Source: Guyanagaster necrorhizus
Taxonomy: Eukaryota; Basidiomycota; Agaricomycetes; Agaricales; Physalacriaceae
NCBI RefSeq assembly: GCF_019112545.1
Contig: NW_025064913.1
Location: 379,580-443,579 of the forward strand
DNA: 64,000 nt
Reading direction: 5' to 3'
The position numbers and the translations under genes were made by a program. Shown piece after piece: positions 23,898-35,905 of this stretch. The notes beneath the pieces are model-generated. The model saw only the letters and a list, made by a program, of their open reading frames with translations, made no database searches and had not been told where the DNA came from. Positions within the stretch are counted from its first letter, which is position 1. Every line of letters starts with the position of its first letter.

Positions 23898-26196
23898 CCT
23901 CTATGTTTATATGGATGACTTCTTCAGCTGGGATTTCACCAATCACCAAGTTTTCTATCAAGGTCAGTGGTGACTAGCATAGCAAGTACAACTTTTGATA
24001 TTTTGGGAATATATCTCCTGTCTCTTTGATGATCCAAAACAGTTGCATGGTCAGACTCTCAAAATCATCAGCTTCTGAGTTGATGCCAACCAGGGAAGTA
24101 TCTCCCTTACACAGCAGTCAGTTATCGATGCTAAATCTGAGATCGACTCATTTCTTTCAACACCTGAAAGAGTGCCTATTCTACAGAAATAGCAACATTT
24201 AGGTGGATACCTGAACTGGGTTCTGAATGTTCTACCATGGGGCCATCTTGCTCTTTCTTCTTTGTATAGAAAGATGGCTAGAAAGACTCACTCTTTTACA
24301 AAGATTTTCATCAATGCTGCAGTTAGAGAGGATCTCTTCTGGTTTTCATCTATTCTGCCAGATTCTATAGGTGTTCATTTTGTTGACTCAGCTCTCTGGG
24401 CTGACTCAGAAGCTGACATGATTTTTTGAATAGATGTCAGCTTAAAAAATGCATTATCATTTGTTTTTGCAGGAAATAGTTTTGTATATCAGCTCCATCC
24501 ACTATCATCTAAAGATATGATCAACATCTTCTTTCTCGAACTTGTCACTATTCTTTCAGCCATCCATTATGCAGTCTCTCTACCCAAACCCTCTCATCAT
24601 CTTTTACTTTTCACAGATAGCCTCGATTCTGTCACTGCATTTGATTCTCTATCAGTATCAGAACCTCTTCACAATGGATCCTTACTCAGAGCTGCAGGCC
24701 TGATACTCCATTCAGGAATTGACATTCGTATTTGACATATCAATGGAAAAGATAATATTTAGGCTGATATGCTTTTCTGACTCCTTTTGGATGAATATCA
24801 TCATAAATTCCCTGCTGACTGCATCTGCACTTTCACTCCACCAAGAGATCTACTGCCAGCATAATAGAGACAATCTTTCTAACTGCACTGGGCAAGCATG
24901 CTCCTCATATTGCTCGCCCAGCTTTCTCCTTTTCTCTTCTCGATGAATGTGTTCTGTTTCTCCAAGCTCATATGATTGAGCTTGGAGCAGCAAAGAGTTA
25001 TGCAACAGGAGCATGGGACTACATATGGTTTTGCATTACTCATGCACTGCCACTTAAACCAACACCACTTACTCTCAGCAGGTACATTGCCTATACATCC
25101 CAGTTCATCTCATCTGGCCCAAAATACTTGACTGGAGTCCATCACTTCCTAAAAGACCTCTATCCTGACTTTGATACCAGTCACAAACATCCCATGGTGC
25201 AAGCTACTATCTGTGGCTCAAGAAAGATGAGAGGTGATCCCACATCCCAAAAACTACCCCTTCAATTATCCCATTTGATCACCTTTTGTCTTCTCGCTAA
25301 CATCTCAGATTCTTACAATGACCTCTTGTTTGCCACCATTCTTGCTTGCTGCTTCTATGGCTGCCACCAGTCAGATGAGCTCATTTGAAAAAATGACAAA
25401 CAACTTCAGGACTTTTGCAAAATAATCAAACATTCTTTCTTCATCCTTCGAAAGAATGACATGCAATATCATCTTCCTTACAACAAGTCTGACCCCTTCT
25501 ACCATGGCACTGACATCCTACTCACATGACAGGAGCTTGCCAACTCAGTCATACTCCTATTGCAATATATAAAACATCAAGATCTTCTTCATGGCTCACA
25601 TGCTCCACTCTTTCTCTGTGAAAATGGTGATATTCCATCATGAAATTGGTTTGACAAGAAGTTTTTTGCAATTCTAGGCAGAGACTTTGGTGGTCACTCC
25701 ACTAGGGCTGGAGGAGCTATGTTTTATGCATCGCTTGGACTTTCAGAGTTCATCATACAAGCTCTGGGTTGATGGTCTTCTAAAACATGGACCACTTACA
25801 TTTGGGAACACCCTGCCTTATGAGCACAACTACAATTGGCATATTTACACATTCATCATCCCCCTCCCTAATCTGCAACCCATTCAACCTTCTTGAACCA
25901 CCACCACCCCCACCTCTCACCAACCAAAAGCACACAATAGCCATTCACATGTTGCAATTGATTTGAGGGCAGTCTCTGAGGCCCTCATTATAGCCGGTTA
26001 CATCCCACTCCTCGAGCGAGCAGCAGAGGCCTGCCACTTCTACAGTGTTACACTCGCGATATGTCACACATCACGTGCGTAATCCTGTCACGCCACGGCG
26101 CTGTCGGATTTTTGAACTAAGCAGCTGTTACGACATCAGACCACTCCTTATTATCAACAAATGGAGCGTGCATTACATTACAGACAATATTTGGTC

Positions 26197-27378
26197 TTAC
26201 AGTTTGCCCTTCGCATCTTCCGTCCCTTTCCAGACACCTGACTGGAGCTTCCCTTTCAATTGGCCATCCCACCAATCAAAAATGGTCCGTACCACTTCGT
26301 CGTACCGTCCGGTACAGTTGTGATCCATATTCTCCATGAGGTGCAAGGAGTGCGTCCCGGGGTAGCGCTTGCTGAGGGTCTTTGCGTACAGCACGGCTTC
26401 GTACCTAATAAAAATGAGCAAACTGTTTCTCAGCGGAGACGCAACATACACCGGCACTGTCCTGTCCAGCATCCCGTGTATCGTTAGAACATCAGTTCTT
26501 TGAGGAAACCTGGATTCCACCAGCGACCCATCAAAATTAGCGAACGTATCTATGTCTTCGGGGTAAACTTTGATCTTGAAGGCTTTGAGGTTCAAGAGAT
26601 GGTATCCTTGAGCAGCGAAGCTTTCATTCCATTCCTTGGTTTCATCTTCATCTACACATTCGATCGTCGTGAGCTGAGAAATTCTACGAACCGGGAAAGC
26701 GCCCTCACTGTAGATGCCCTGCGGAGAACACGTTCAGTTTGACATTTCCCTGCCTGTAGCATGGAGGAACACACTCACTCGGATGCGATATCGACCGGCC
26801 ACATTTACAAATCCCGAAACATTTTTCCCTTCCTCAGTTGTACATAGCCAGCGCACGGCGAGTATCGTACCACGAGAGTGGGCGACAATCAAATCGATAT
26901 GGTACCCAAAATAGGTTGTGAGGTATTCTGTGACGACATGGAGATCCAAAACATCCTGTTCTAATGAGTTTTGCCGCCAAATACCAGGTGATTCGAAATG
27001 CCCTCTAAGATATGGCTAGCTGTGATAGAGATGAAAATGACCAACCATCACTTACCGAAAGTCGAAGCGAAAAGTGTCCATGGGTAGAGTGGTAGCAAGC
27101 TTCCTGAAGAAAAGGTAGTCTTTGTGGCTGATGTCTGCCTGAATAAATACCGTATCCGATTCATCGGAGCGCAACATACCCGCCAGAGCCATGAAGAATC
27201 TACAAAGCACGATTAGAATTATTTGGATTGATTAAGGAAATTTTCCACGAACCAGAGCGAGCTTCCTTCCGTGCGTCGATTTTCCGGGTTCTGATTGCTC
27301 CAGAACGCCAGCGATTGAACTAGGTTCACCAGCGTACGGACTCGGAACAAAGACATTTGACGATATTCGCCCTGACAT
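26197..27378 (-). CDS. alpha/beta hydrolase (serine hydrolase, Hydrolase_4-like)
   Basis: Predicted soluble esterase or lipase-like enzyme of 306 aa. Exons are 27378-27253, 27199-27180, 27127-27056, 27004-26779, 26718-26450 and 26404-26197, all phases consistent, introns 45-60 bp. The oxyanion region LHGSGGHKDYLF is assembled across a 20-bp exon. The nucleophile elbow is AHSRG (Ser about 116), the acid lies in IHGMLDRTVPV and the histidine in ENMDHNCTG. The triad order is complete. The start ATG gives MSGRISSNVFVPSP; no signal peptide or membrane segment is seen. It lies 0.7 kb downstream of a P450 on the same strand and might act on the same metabolite; the substrate is unknown. Confidence 0.9.
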
Positions 27379-28104
27379 TGCCAGATGGTAACCGTTAGGA
27401 AGAAAGGACAGATTAACGCATTGGCCGAGGTAGCAGGCCTAGTTTTTCACGTGGGTGGTCTGTCCAAGGTAACTTTTAGAGCTTTCCAAGATAGGAAGGC
27501 GATCATATACGGTACTCACAGATAGTACGACATCGTACTCTGAGTTATAATAAAGACAGCGCCAGCGATGTTTTCATGTTTGATAGACGCCCTCTCCAGT
27601 TGGTTCACTGACGGGAGACCGAGGTACATCAGATCCACAGAAAAAATCCGCATGATACGGCCAAAGCCAATCTTAGTCGAGCAACCGAACAGCGGCCGCG
27701 TACCGTTCGTCCTCCTTCAACTGATTCAACACAATCGCAATGTTCTGATAATCGCTTGAACGCCTTTGGTGCTACTGGTGCAATTGTAGTCGCTAAGAAC
27801 CCGAGCGCGGCATTGTTTCCATCCGGAGTATGACTATCATGACGTCGTCCCGAATTCGCATTATCCGTGACGCCGCATATACCGGCATCACGAAAATCTC
27901 CCAAAGCAGAGAGATAGAGTGGCACAGCGGGGAGGGCAAGAATACGAAAAAGTCCGTGCAAACAGTGGTCGTGGTTGCAGAAAAGGATTGCAATTTCAAT
28001 TTTGATTTGATCTTGAACCCTAACCCTAATGATCAGCCTCTTGTCCACCCTATATGACATTCGATTCACCGGCCAAACAAAAAAAAATGTAATGATTAAA
28101 AAAA
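27379..28104. other. intergenic stretch between hydrolase and P450
   Basis: No supported gene. A minus-strand open stretch exists here, but it overlaps the P450 terminal exon in another frame and shows no known motif. A short minus-strand peptide-like segment (ERYAAAVRLLD near 27700) could be a relic of a coding exon, but no family was recognised. Confidence 0.4.
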
Positions 28105-30308
28105 TTATCGAGACGCAATCTTCACCTTCAAAGGCAATCGGGCCCCCTTCTCCACCTCTCCTTCGAGGGTGGGGACCATTACCCTGCATGATTCCCTCCG
28201 GATGCGAATCCAATCCTCTGTAAGTGAAAACTCAAATTTGTCGATAATCTCTACCATAAGAGCCTGTAGCTCGCATACGCTGTAGAGAAGTGAGAAGCAA
28301 TATTATACAGCGGAGAGAAGGAAACATACGCGAACCGCCAACCCATACAAGACTGAGGTCCACCGATGAACGTAAACCTGGATAGGTGGCTATGAGCACC
28401 TCACCTCTATCGCAGAACCAGAATTATGTAGCCTACAAATTACCATACATCCCCAACGAAACTTTGGCATTCTGCTTGACATCGCCATTCAGCCATCTTT
28501 CGGGATTGAACACATGCGCGTCCTCCCCGAAAACATTCTTGTTTCTATTGTAGCCCGCGATGGATGAGATGACGTACGTTCCTTTGGGTATGGGTAGCTC
28601 GTGTAGGACTTTTCCAGATCTCGTCGCAATAGGTTTGCTCAGAGGAAGTATGTCATCCCGCGATGCCATTCTAGGACTGTTGTACGAGATGGGATGGAAT
28701 CGTAGGGTCTCCTTCAACACGGCATTCAGGTACGTCATGCTATCGAGATCAGAAGGAGCTAAATCACTGCGATTTTGGAGCATCAGATTGGCCCTGATCT
28801 CTGCACGAAGTTTTTGTTGGATAGCAGGAGCCTTGGCAAGCTCGAACAAAAGCCAGCTTAAGGTATTTCCACTAGTTTCGTGTCCAGCGAAAAGCATACC
28901 GCTAGGGGTGCCAGATAAAGCAGCGAATCAACTCGGAAGACCGGCCGGTGCTTACTTCATGAGCGTCAGGACCTCGTCGTCATCCAGGCGAGTCTTGGGG
29001 TCGTTCGACTCCTTTGCTTTGACTAATTCATGAAGGTAAGGCGCAACATGGACTTTAGAGGAAATACTGACTCAATAAGCTCATGATATCTTTTTTCCGC
29101 TTTCCGAGAACAGGATCATTCGCCTTCTTGTTCAATAGCTGTGTGGTAATCTCGCTAATAACGGCGCTAGAGTTCCGAATGTAAGAAAACCGCCGTGCAG
29201 GAGAGTGATTGACCATGAATCTTATCATCCATCTCGGAAGCCACTCGACGAGACATAACGACAGGCTCATGGAACGAGCACTCTCGCTGTTGGGAGCAGA
29301 AAACGTGTTGAAGCTAGTTGACCGTTAGAAAGAGGGTATCCTATGCATTACAGGGAGGACTCACAACAAGTTCGCATACGCCTCTGCCAGTGGATGCTCG
29401 GATTCATCTAAAACACCAAAATGGCAGTCGAAGATTGCTACGGGTTTCCTTATAAGCTAAAATTGAAACACGAACGTGAAAGGTTTACCTTCTCCGACAA
29501 TATCAAGCGTGACCTTGGATGCCCATGACGCTACATCCACAACCATCGACTGGTCTCCAACGGCAGGAATCATGTCCAACCACTTTGACGTCATCTTGGG
29601 ACTTGACATTAATCATCGAACAGAAGCAATGTTAACCACAAGACATACCTTCTCCGTGCATGAAAAAAAAATGGAGAGGTATGACTTGATCTCTCCCACC
29701 GTAAATGCCGGTTCCACAGCCTTTCGGTTCCTTGGGTGATTATTAACTGTGTTTCCACAGTGGTTACGCCAATAGGACTCGAAGGAAAGAAGGGCGAGTC
29801 GTACCGTCTGGATCCCGCATCAGCGGTCGAATGAGCTCAGCACGTCCAGGAGGTTTGATGTACTGATATTTCGTGCCTTGATACACATGATGAATAGCTT
29901 TAGGATCCGAGATCAGCAGGCGCTCTTCCTGGATTGAAGCATGTCAGGACAGAAAACGTTGCAGCAGACGTACGGTACACACTCCCAATGAAGCGCGGAC
30001 CCTTATAACGTCTCCGTACATTTGTTGCCATTTGAAGTCGACCTAGAATAGAAATCAGGAAATAGACCTATCCACAGGATAGGAAGGGGGGGGGGAACCT
30101 CTCCAGCCTGCCCAGAGAGCAATTCAGGCAATGAACCTAGACACAATGAAAAAGTCTCTCCGAACAAAGACACTAAATACATACCGTAGAGAAACGAAGT
30201 TGACGTAGGACCAGGCACATCGCCTAAGGAAATGCGAGTGATTCGGCGATACAACGCATAAGTGACGGACAGCACAAGGAAGGCTAAGGAAAGTTGAGGA
30301 AGAGACAT
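28105..30308 (-). CDS. cytochrome P450 monooxygenase, copy 1
   Basis: Heme-thiolate monooxygenase, ER-anchored by the N-terminal hydrophobic segment (MSLPQLSLAFLVLSVTYALY). The proline-rich hinge is VPGPTS. Next come SLPELLSGQAGE, WQQMYGDVIRVR and a RNRKAVEPAF region. The I-helix motif is FAGHETSGNT, the K-helix ETLRFHP, the PERW motif NPERWL, and the heme loop FIGGPQSCMGW with the Cys ligand. The last exon (KFEFSLTEDW to a TAA at 28105) carries the usual C-terminal beta region. There are about ten or more short introns; exon edges were assigned only around the motifs, and total length should be near 530-560 aa. It is transcribed in the same direction as its neighbours at 26.2 and 30.8 kb. 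Substrate not predictable; the family fits the large basidiomycete-specific CYP clans. Confidence 0.9.
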
Positions 30309-30819
30309 GATGAACAGCCTCTATGAATGAAGGGAATTCGAGGGGACCAATCGTTGTTACGTGTTTATTGTACATATGTGTTTTGACTTTGGCCACCAAT
30401 CAATCAAGTAGGTCTGTGAGAGTGTGAGAGATACGGCATTTCTATAATGACAGGACAACTCTATTTGACTTTTGGTTTGATATACTAAAGCCTGGTCCCT
30501 TGCCTTGAGAGTAAGAGCTATTATTGCTATCCGTTTTTCTGTCGAAGTTGAGGACAAAAAAAAGGTTCTTTGCCGTTATGCTTTCATATCAGATGGTGGC
30601 GCTTTCAAGAAGCGACCGGAGTTTGTGGCTATGCAAAGAGGAGTAATAGATGCTAACTTAATTTAGTAAAGATAGATCAGAGCCAAAACATACTGGAAAT
30701 ATGCACATTTACATGTAATATTGAACATTCTCGTCAAATTCTAGTAAAAAAAAAAGATCCGAAGAGCTAAAAGGCTGAGCCTCAGCTGAACTTCTTCCAG
30801 TTAAGTTAGAAGATTGCGG

Positions 30820-33361
30820 TCAACGTGAGCTCACGCGTCGTACACGAAGCGGCATACCGTCCTTTGGTTCTAGAAGAAAACCTATATCAACGTGAGGATC
30901 AAAAAGCATTTTCCGCTGACGTACTCATGGTAGCAGCTGCTGTCGGCTGTGCGACCTGTCCTTCATAAGCTAAGGAAAACTCGAAATTCCCTATAAGAGA
31001 TCTGGGAAAGAAAGAGAGAGCGCATCAGTACAAACCCCAAATTGCAATAAAAAGGGGTCTACGCCAAGATCGCTTTCATTTCCAACATGGCCATGAACTT
31101 CCCGATGCAGGACTGCGGACCCAGCAGGAAAGCGGAATAGATAGGATTATATTCCGGTGGTAAATCTGACCAACGGGACGGTCGAAACCTGTGTGGGATT
31201 ATCATTGAGTGCTCGGGAGTCAACAGAACTCTATCGACGAGCATACTCAGCGACATCATCTCCCCAGACGCTCTTGAGCCAGCCAACGGCACGAATCTAC
31301 ATGGAAATGTACCATCAGTTGAGAAACCACAATCGCAGGAATCGATAAACGCACTGGGACATAAATCAGCGTTCCCTTTGGTACAAACTTTCCATCGAGG
31401 TGATCATCTTTCGTTGACTTCCGGAAGGTCATTGGTATTGGGGGGAACAGGCGTAGGGATTCATTACTATTCGTCGTCAGCGAATGGTTTGCATCACGGA
31501 GGACGAAAACATACATGACGCAATCCAGATATTGAAGCTGCTTAATTTTGCGTATGTCAGGTCTACCGCAGTTGGAAGAACAGAAGGGGGAAACTTCTGC
31601 ACGGAGTCGATCTTGAACTTCAGGGTTCTTAGCCAGCAGGTAAAGGGCCTGAAGAAAGAATGAAAGTGTAAATCAAATTAGTTGCAAGCCGAGAGAGATA
31701 GAATTTCCAACCCAAGTTAAACTATTTGCGCTCGTATCGTGGCCAGCCGCGATGAAAGTCAGCTGTAATAACGAATTTATCACAATGCTGTTTCTCAAAG
31801 TGGGAGTCCACCTACCACATGATGAAGCATATCCTTCTTATCAATTACTACTTCCTTTGAGTTCTTCTCTCCTTCTCCTTCTGCTTGTCTCGCTTTGAGA
31901 AGGATACCCATCATATCCGAACGCGTCCCTGCCTCGGCATGCGTTTCCTGATCCGTCGCTTCAGCAATTTTGTCATCCACAAACGTCGATATGATTGATT
32001 TGATAAGATGCATTGACTCAAACAACGCCACCACGGGCTCTGAAACAGTTACATGACTGTTCTGCATAGATAACGACAGGAAAACTCACTAAATGCCCCT
32101 ACCCTCTTGACGAAGCGACAACAGTGGTAAGGCCAGTCGGATATAGATAGAGGGCCCACGCCAGGTATCGCCATGAACGCATTCAGTGCCGTCGCATTCC
32201 GTCCTAGAAGAAAGCATGAGATCAAGATCGTGCAGGGTTAGAATGATGGGTACATACCATTTTGTTCGTTACTTATCCTCTCGTAAGCCTCCATCAGCTT
32301 TGACACACTCGGGGGTTCAGATAGGGCCCCGCACTCATATCCAAATGCCGTTTTACAAATTATATCCATAGCAGCTCTGTTCACTTTCCCAGCTTTTGTT
32401 AGACGGGGCGGATTGACTGGATGTTATAGCACTCACAGTAGCTCAACATCAGTATCTCTTTTCCATGCTGTTCCAAGCCAATCTCGTTGGTAAGAAGGGC
32501 AACGAGGCTGTCAATATATCACATCGGTGTTATTCCCATAATGTTTGATGCGTACAGACGCACCGATCAATTGAGTCATAAAACATTTCGTCGTCTGTGG
32601 ACAGCTGGTCACTTTAGGATCGGTTGAAATTAATATGTGTAGATTTGAAACACGAACATTTCAATACGTTGTGAGCCGAAAATGCTGGTTGTAGCAGTTT
32701 CTTCATACGCTTGTGGTTATCGCCAGAAGCAGTAAGCAAGCCATGTCCCGCAACGACACCTAGGGTGTATTGCATGAAACTGGGCTACAGTATCAATGAG
32801 AACGCGCCTATGATAATTCTGAAGTGCAAAGGACATACCCTCGGATAATCAGTCCAATTTGTCACAAGGATTCGATGTAAAGCTTCTGGACATGCTACGA
32901 TAAGTCTCTCGATTCCTATGGGACCCACGACGCGCACGATCGACCCATATTCTTCGATCCACTGACACTGTGGGACACCAGCCTCGCCATTGATGATAGC
33001 TGGGAATTGACCTTTGATAATTCCCCCGAGAGGAGGACCGGGAAATGCGCGTAAAGGAGATATCCAGCGAGGGTAAACGAGAAGGTTATATGCTACTAGA
33101 GCAAGAGCGGAGACTGAGAAATTCACCGCATAAGAAAGCTGATAGTCGCAAGTCGTTCAGTTGTTGCTCACCGAGAGATAATAAAGGTACCAATAATGAC
33201 CAATCTGAAATGGATGTCGAATGCTGAGAATCGTTTTTCTGAGGAAAGAGAGCAAACATGTTAGGTGTAACCTCTATGGGAGAGCGAGATTGATGAAGGA
33301 TCAGAAAAATAAACGTGGCAAGACGTAGAATGGAAAGGACGAAGAGGGGAAGCAAAATCAC
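30820..33361 (-). CDS. cytochrome P450 monooxygenase, copy 2
   Basis: A second P450, divergent from copy 1. Visible on minus are the hinge FPGPPLGG, IEEYGSIVRVVGPIG, an I-helix AAGHDTSANS (about 31730), the K-helix ESLRLFPP, the meander FRPSRWSDLPPE, the heme loop FLLGPQSCIGKFMAM, and a terminal LEPKDGMPLRVRR ending at TGA 30820-30822. Many 48-60 bp introns interrupt it. The start is uncertain. The hydrophobic N-terminus MNFSVSALALVAYNL begins at 33126, but an upstream exon beginning MILLPLFVLSILRL at 33361 may join by two short introns. Same strand and about 0.5 kb from copy 1. Reaction unknown; ER membrane expected. Confidence 0.87.
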
Positions 33362-34172
33362 TAGTAGTCGAATACAACGAGAAGTTAGTGTTGTTGAGAG
33401 GGTAAGAGAGGGAGGAGCTAGTAGGTAAGCATTTGACGTGTAGTCAATTCGTAGATAAACATGGAACAGAGTCGCGGATATATGGCGCTGTGTTAAGCAT
33501 TAAACTGATTGACTCACCAAGTTTATGACAAAATATGTCCTAGGAACCAAGTGTATTACTCCTGAGAAATATCTACGAAGGGTATGCAAGTTTGACAAAA
33601 TACATCAACGCTGATGGCCTTGAATTGCGCTTTCGATGGGCCTGATACCGCGGTCCTGGCATCTGTCTGATATACCGATAAGTTCCTGTGTCAGACCAGC
33701 GCTATAATAAGTGTCTGGCTACTCCCAGGGTAGGTGTAGGAGTAGCAACGTCGGTACCTTGGAGAAAGAGTTCATCGAGTCACGGCCGGAAGTATTTGCA
33801 TTTATCTGCTAGGAAGTTCTGGCTGAGTCAGCGCTGACAACCTTCAAAGATCAATCAGATTCGAATTCCTCTATTTTGGGCGAACACGTGTTGTTTTTTT
33901 TTTTTTTGCCCACGCTACCAATCTGGATTACACGGAGTCTATAAACTCTAATTTGAAGTAACACAGAGAAATGAAAACGCAATTGGACCTAAATGGACGT
34001 GGAAATAACCCAAAGTAGGGAATGCGGCAAGGACATAACATAGGTCCTATTTCGTGCCGATCGAAATCGTGGGACAAAAATTGAGACCGGGCACTCCCGC
34101 AAAACGCAAAATCTCCTACTAGTGCTAAAGTAGCAAGTTCAAAGTTAGACAGGTCCGTGTTACTCGTATCTG
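33362..34172. other. intergenic region with a poly-T run
   Basis: Shared upstream region of the divergent P450 (minus) and hydrolase (plus). It contains a run of about 17 T at 33893-33909. No gene or other repeat recognised. It may hold a bidirectional promoter, which would suit co-regulation, but no binding site is identifiable. Confidence 0.4.
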
Positions 34173-35650
34173 ATGGAAGTCAATGAAACATGGATAGGCA
34201 ACCGAATACTAGATGTGCTGAGCAGGTACGTCTTAGGGCTATGTATCTCTTTTCCTGAATCTCCCTTCAAGTTCACACTGATGCTAGTAGATAACCACAT
34301 TATCGAGACAAGCTCATCCGGCACGACACTCAAGGCTGCCGTGAAGCGATACCGACCCCCAAATGGCGGGACAAACGACAAGCCCGCCAGTGGTGGGTAC
34401 ATCTTGGTGTTCGCGCACGGGACTGGATTTCGTAACGTATCCCTTTTAGCTGGCTTGGGTTAAGATGGCAAAAAGTGCTGACTTGCCCCCCGGAGACAAG
34501 GAACACTGGGAGATTACCATTCGGCGGATATTCACTCTCGCTCGAGGAGTGTCATCGCGGATCCGGATCTTGGAAGCCTGGGCAGTCGATGCGCAGACTC
34601 ACGGTGCTTCCGCCACGATGAATGAGGAAACGATAGAGGCTCCAGATTTCAACTACCGTGAGAATACCTTATTTTTGATAGGTTATCGAACTAACGGCTG
34701 CTCAGCTATACAGGACTACGCAGAAGCATGCGCCAATGTATACAACTCTCTCCTTCGCCCGACCATCCGAGACTCGGAGGACATCCACAAACTCATTTTG
34801 ATAGGGCACTCGGCTGGGGCTTCAGCAGCGTATGCACCCCTCCCTCCCACCAAACGCCACTGATGCTGATGATGTGTGCGTACTTTCTAGCGCGCTGTCG
34901 ACAGCCTTCTGCGACCACGTCCCCTTCCACGCCATGATCCTCGTCGAACCAACAGTATGGCCTGCCCACATAACGAACACACACTCCCCCACGTTCATCT
35001 TGGCGTCCAAGACGATTCCCAGGCGCCGCGATTCCTGGTCCTCAAAAGCCGAAGCGAGAGCATACCTGAAGAAACGTGCCCCGTGGGCCCTCTGGGATCA
35101 TCGGATTCTGGATATCTACATCGTGAGTGAACCCATGACATGTCGGTTGTTTGAAGCGCTGGTTGTACATACATACAGCCCTTTAGGAGCACGGAATTGT
35201 GCCTCACCCTACGAAGAAGGGTGGTGTATCTCTCGCTTGCACCCCCAGACACGAAGCGATGCCTTTCATCACAGGAGACTCCGTCGTGCCCCTAACAGAG
35301 CTGGACAAGACACACAAGATTATACCTATCCATCTCGTGTACGGCGAACGGAACGATCTTTTGTACGGTCCATATAACATTTTTTTTATATCTTTTCTCT
35401 TCCTCCCGATGACAATGGTAATCCCAGCACTCGCGAAAAGCAAGACTCCCTTCAGCAAGGCCGAAAATTCGCTTCGATTACGCGTATCCCAGGAGCAGGT
35501 CATTTGGTATGTCCGTCCCGAGCCTGCCACCAGGGGAAGAGGAACATTGATAACAATCCCGTCTCCTAGGTTGTACAGGAAGCCCCAGACAAGGTTGGGG
35601 ATGTCATTTTTAATATACTGCGCGATAGCGCTCAGAGGTGTAAGCTGTAA
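34173..35650 (+). CDS. alpha/beta hydrolase, second family
   Basis: Predicted serine hydrolase of about 370 aa. Exons are 34173-34431, 34496-34657, 34706-34829, 34891-35122, 35187-35362, 35428-35506 and 35570-35650, phases consistent throughout. The oxyanion motif FAHGTGFHKEHWE is created by splicing intron 1. The nucleophile elbow is IGHSAGAS, an acid lies in HLVYGERNDLF and the histidine in PGAGHLV, so the triad is complete. WSSKAEARAYLKKRAPW is typical of the lid region in this fungal family. No signal peptide. It starts 0.8 kb from the P450 at 33361 and runs away from it. The N-terminal 20-40 residues are less certain, because a GTACGT inside exon 1 could be a donor, though no in-phase acceptor was found. 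Substrate unknown. Confidence 0.9.
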
Positions 35651-35905
35651 TTAGAACGTATATTATTAACACTGGTTACCAGCTGGAGTTGTACCACACG
35701 TTTTCAACAACGAAATGAAACTGATGAGCGAACCAGACCCGAATATCTCTGTTGCCAGCTACATAGCAGTCTAGAATTGTAACCATAAATGTCTGTTGAT
35801 AGATTTTCCATAGTACATATATATATACAACAACATGAATAGCATGAACAAAAACCAAAATTTGGACACGAGTAGATAAGATAGATAACACAGACCAAAA
35901 ATCCG

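Larger units (their letters stand above)
15330..25900 (+). pseudogene. DIRS element pol: reverse transcriptase, RNase H, tyrosine recombinase (broken)
   Basis: Reverse transcriptase motifs FTLYKSDVAKAFLNLPVHP (15566-15622) and VFGSQASSG lie left of the Gypsy insertion. LYVYMDDFFSWDF, containing the catalytic YMDD, lies right of it at 23901-23937. An RNase H-like stretch (LLFTDSLDSVTAF) is near 24605. The recombinase has a SAM-like N-region (24972-25388), box I reading YGCHQSDEL where an arginine is expected at the Q, and box II GGHSTRAGGAMFY (25697-25735). A probable catalytic tyrosine (TWTTYIWEHP) follows. In-frame stops near 25380, 25530, 25642 and 25773 confirm inactivity. Confidence 0.75.
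13075..25930 (+). mobile_element. DIRS-type (tyrosine-recombinase) retroelement, split by a nested Gypsy element
   Basis: Two halves, 13075-15775 and 23898 to about 25930, form one element of roughly 4.7 kb once the Gypsy insertion is removed. In order they encode a zinc-finger N-region, a gag-like protein with a Cys-rich finger, a reverse transcriptase (YMDD), an RNase H-like region and a tyrosine recombinase (HSTR box, later tyrosine). That order is diagnostic of the DIRS class. Many stops and frame changes show that it is dead. Ends are approximate: the left end is set by similarity to the inverted fragment at 235-700, and the right end by loss of coding similarity. I could not define the expected split or inverted terminal repeats by eye. 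Confidence 0.75.

Noticed and set aside
28016..28030. CCCTAACCCTAA, resembling a fungal telomere repeat
   Set aside because: Only two units and internal to a gene-rich stretch; chance or a minor relic.
34160..34402. Minus-strand open frame opposite the second hydrolase
   Set aside because: Shadow of the plus-strand exon, which has clear motifs and consistent splicing.
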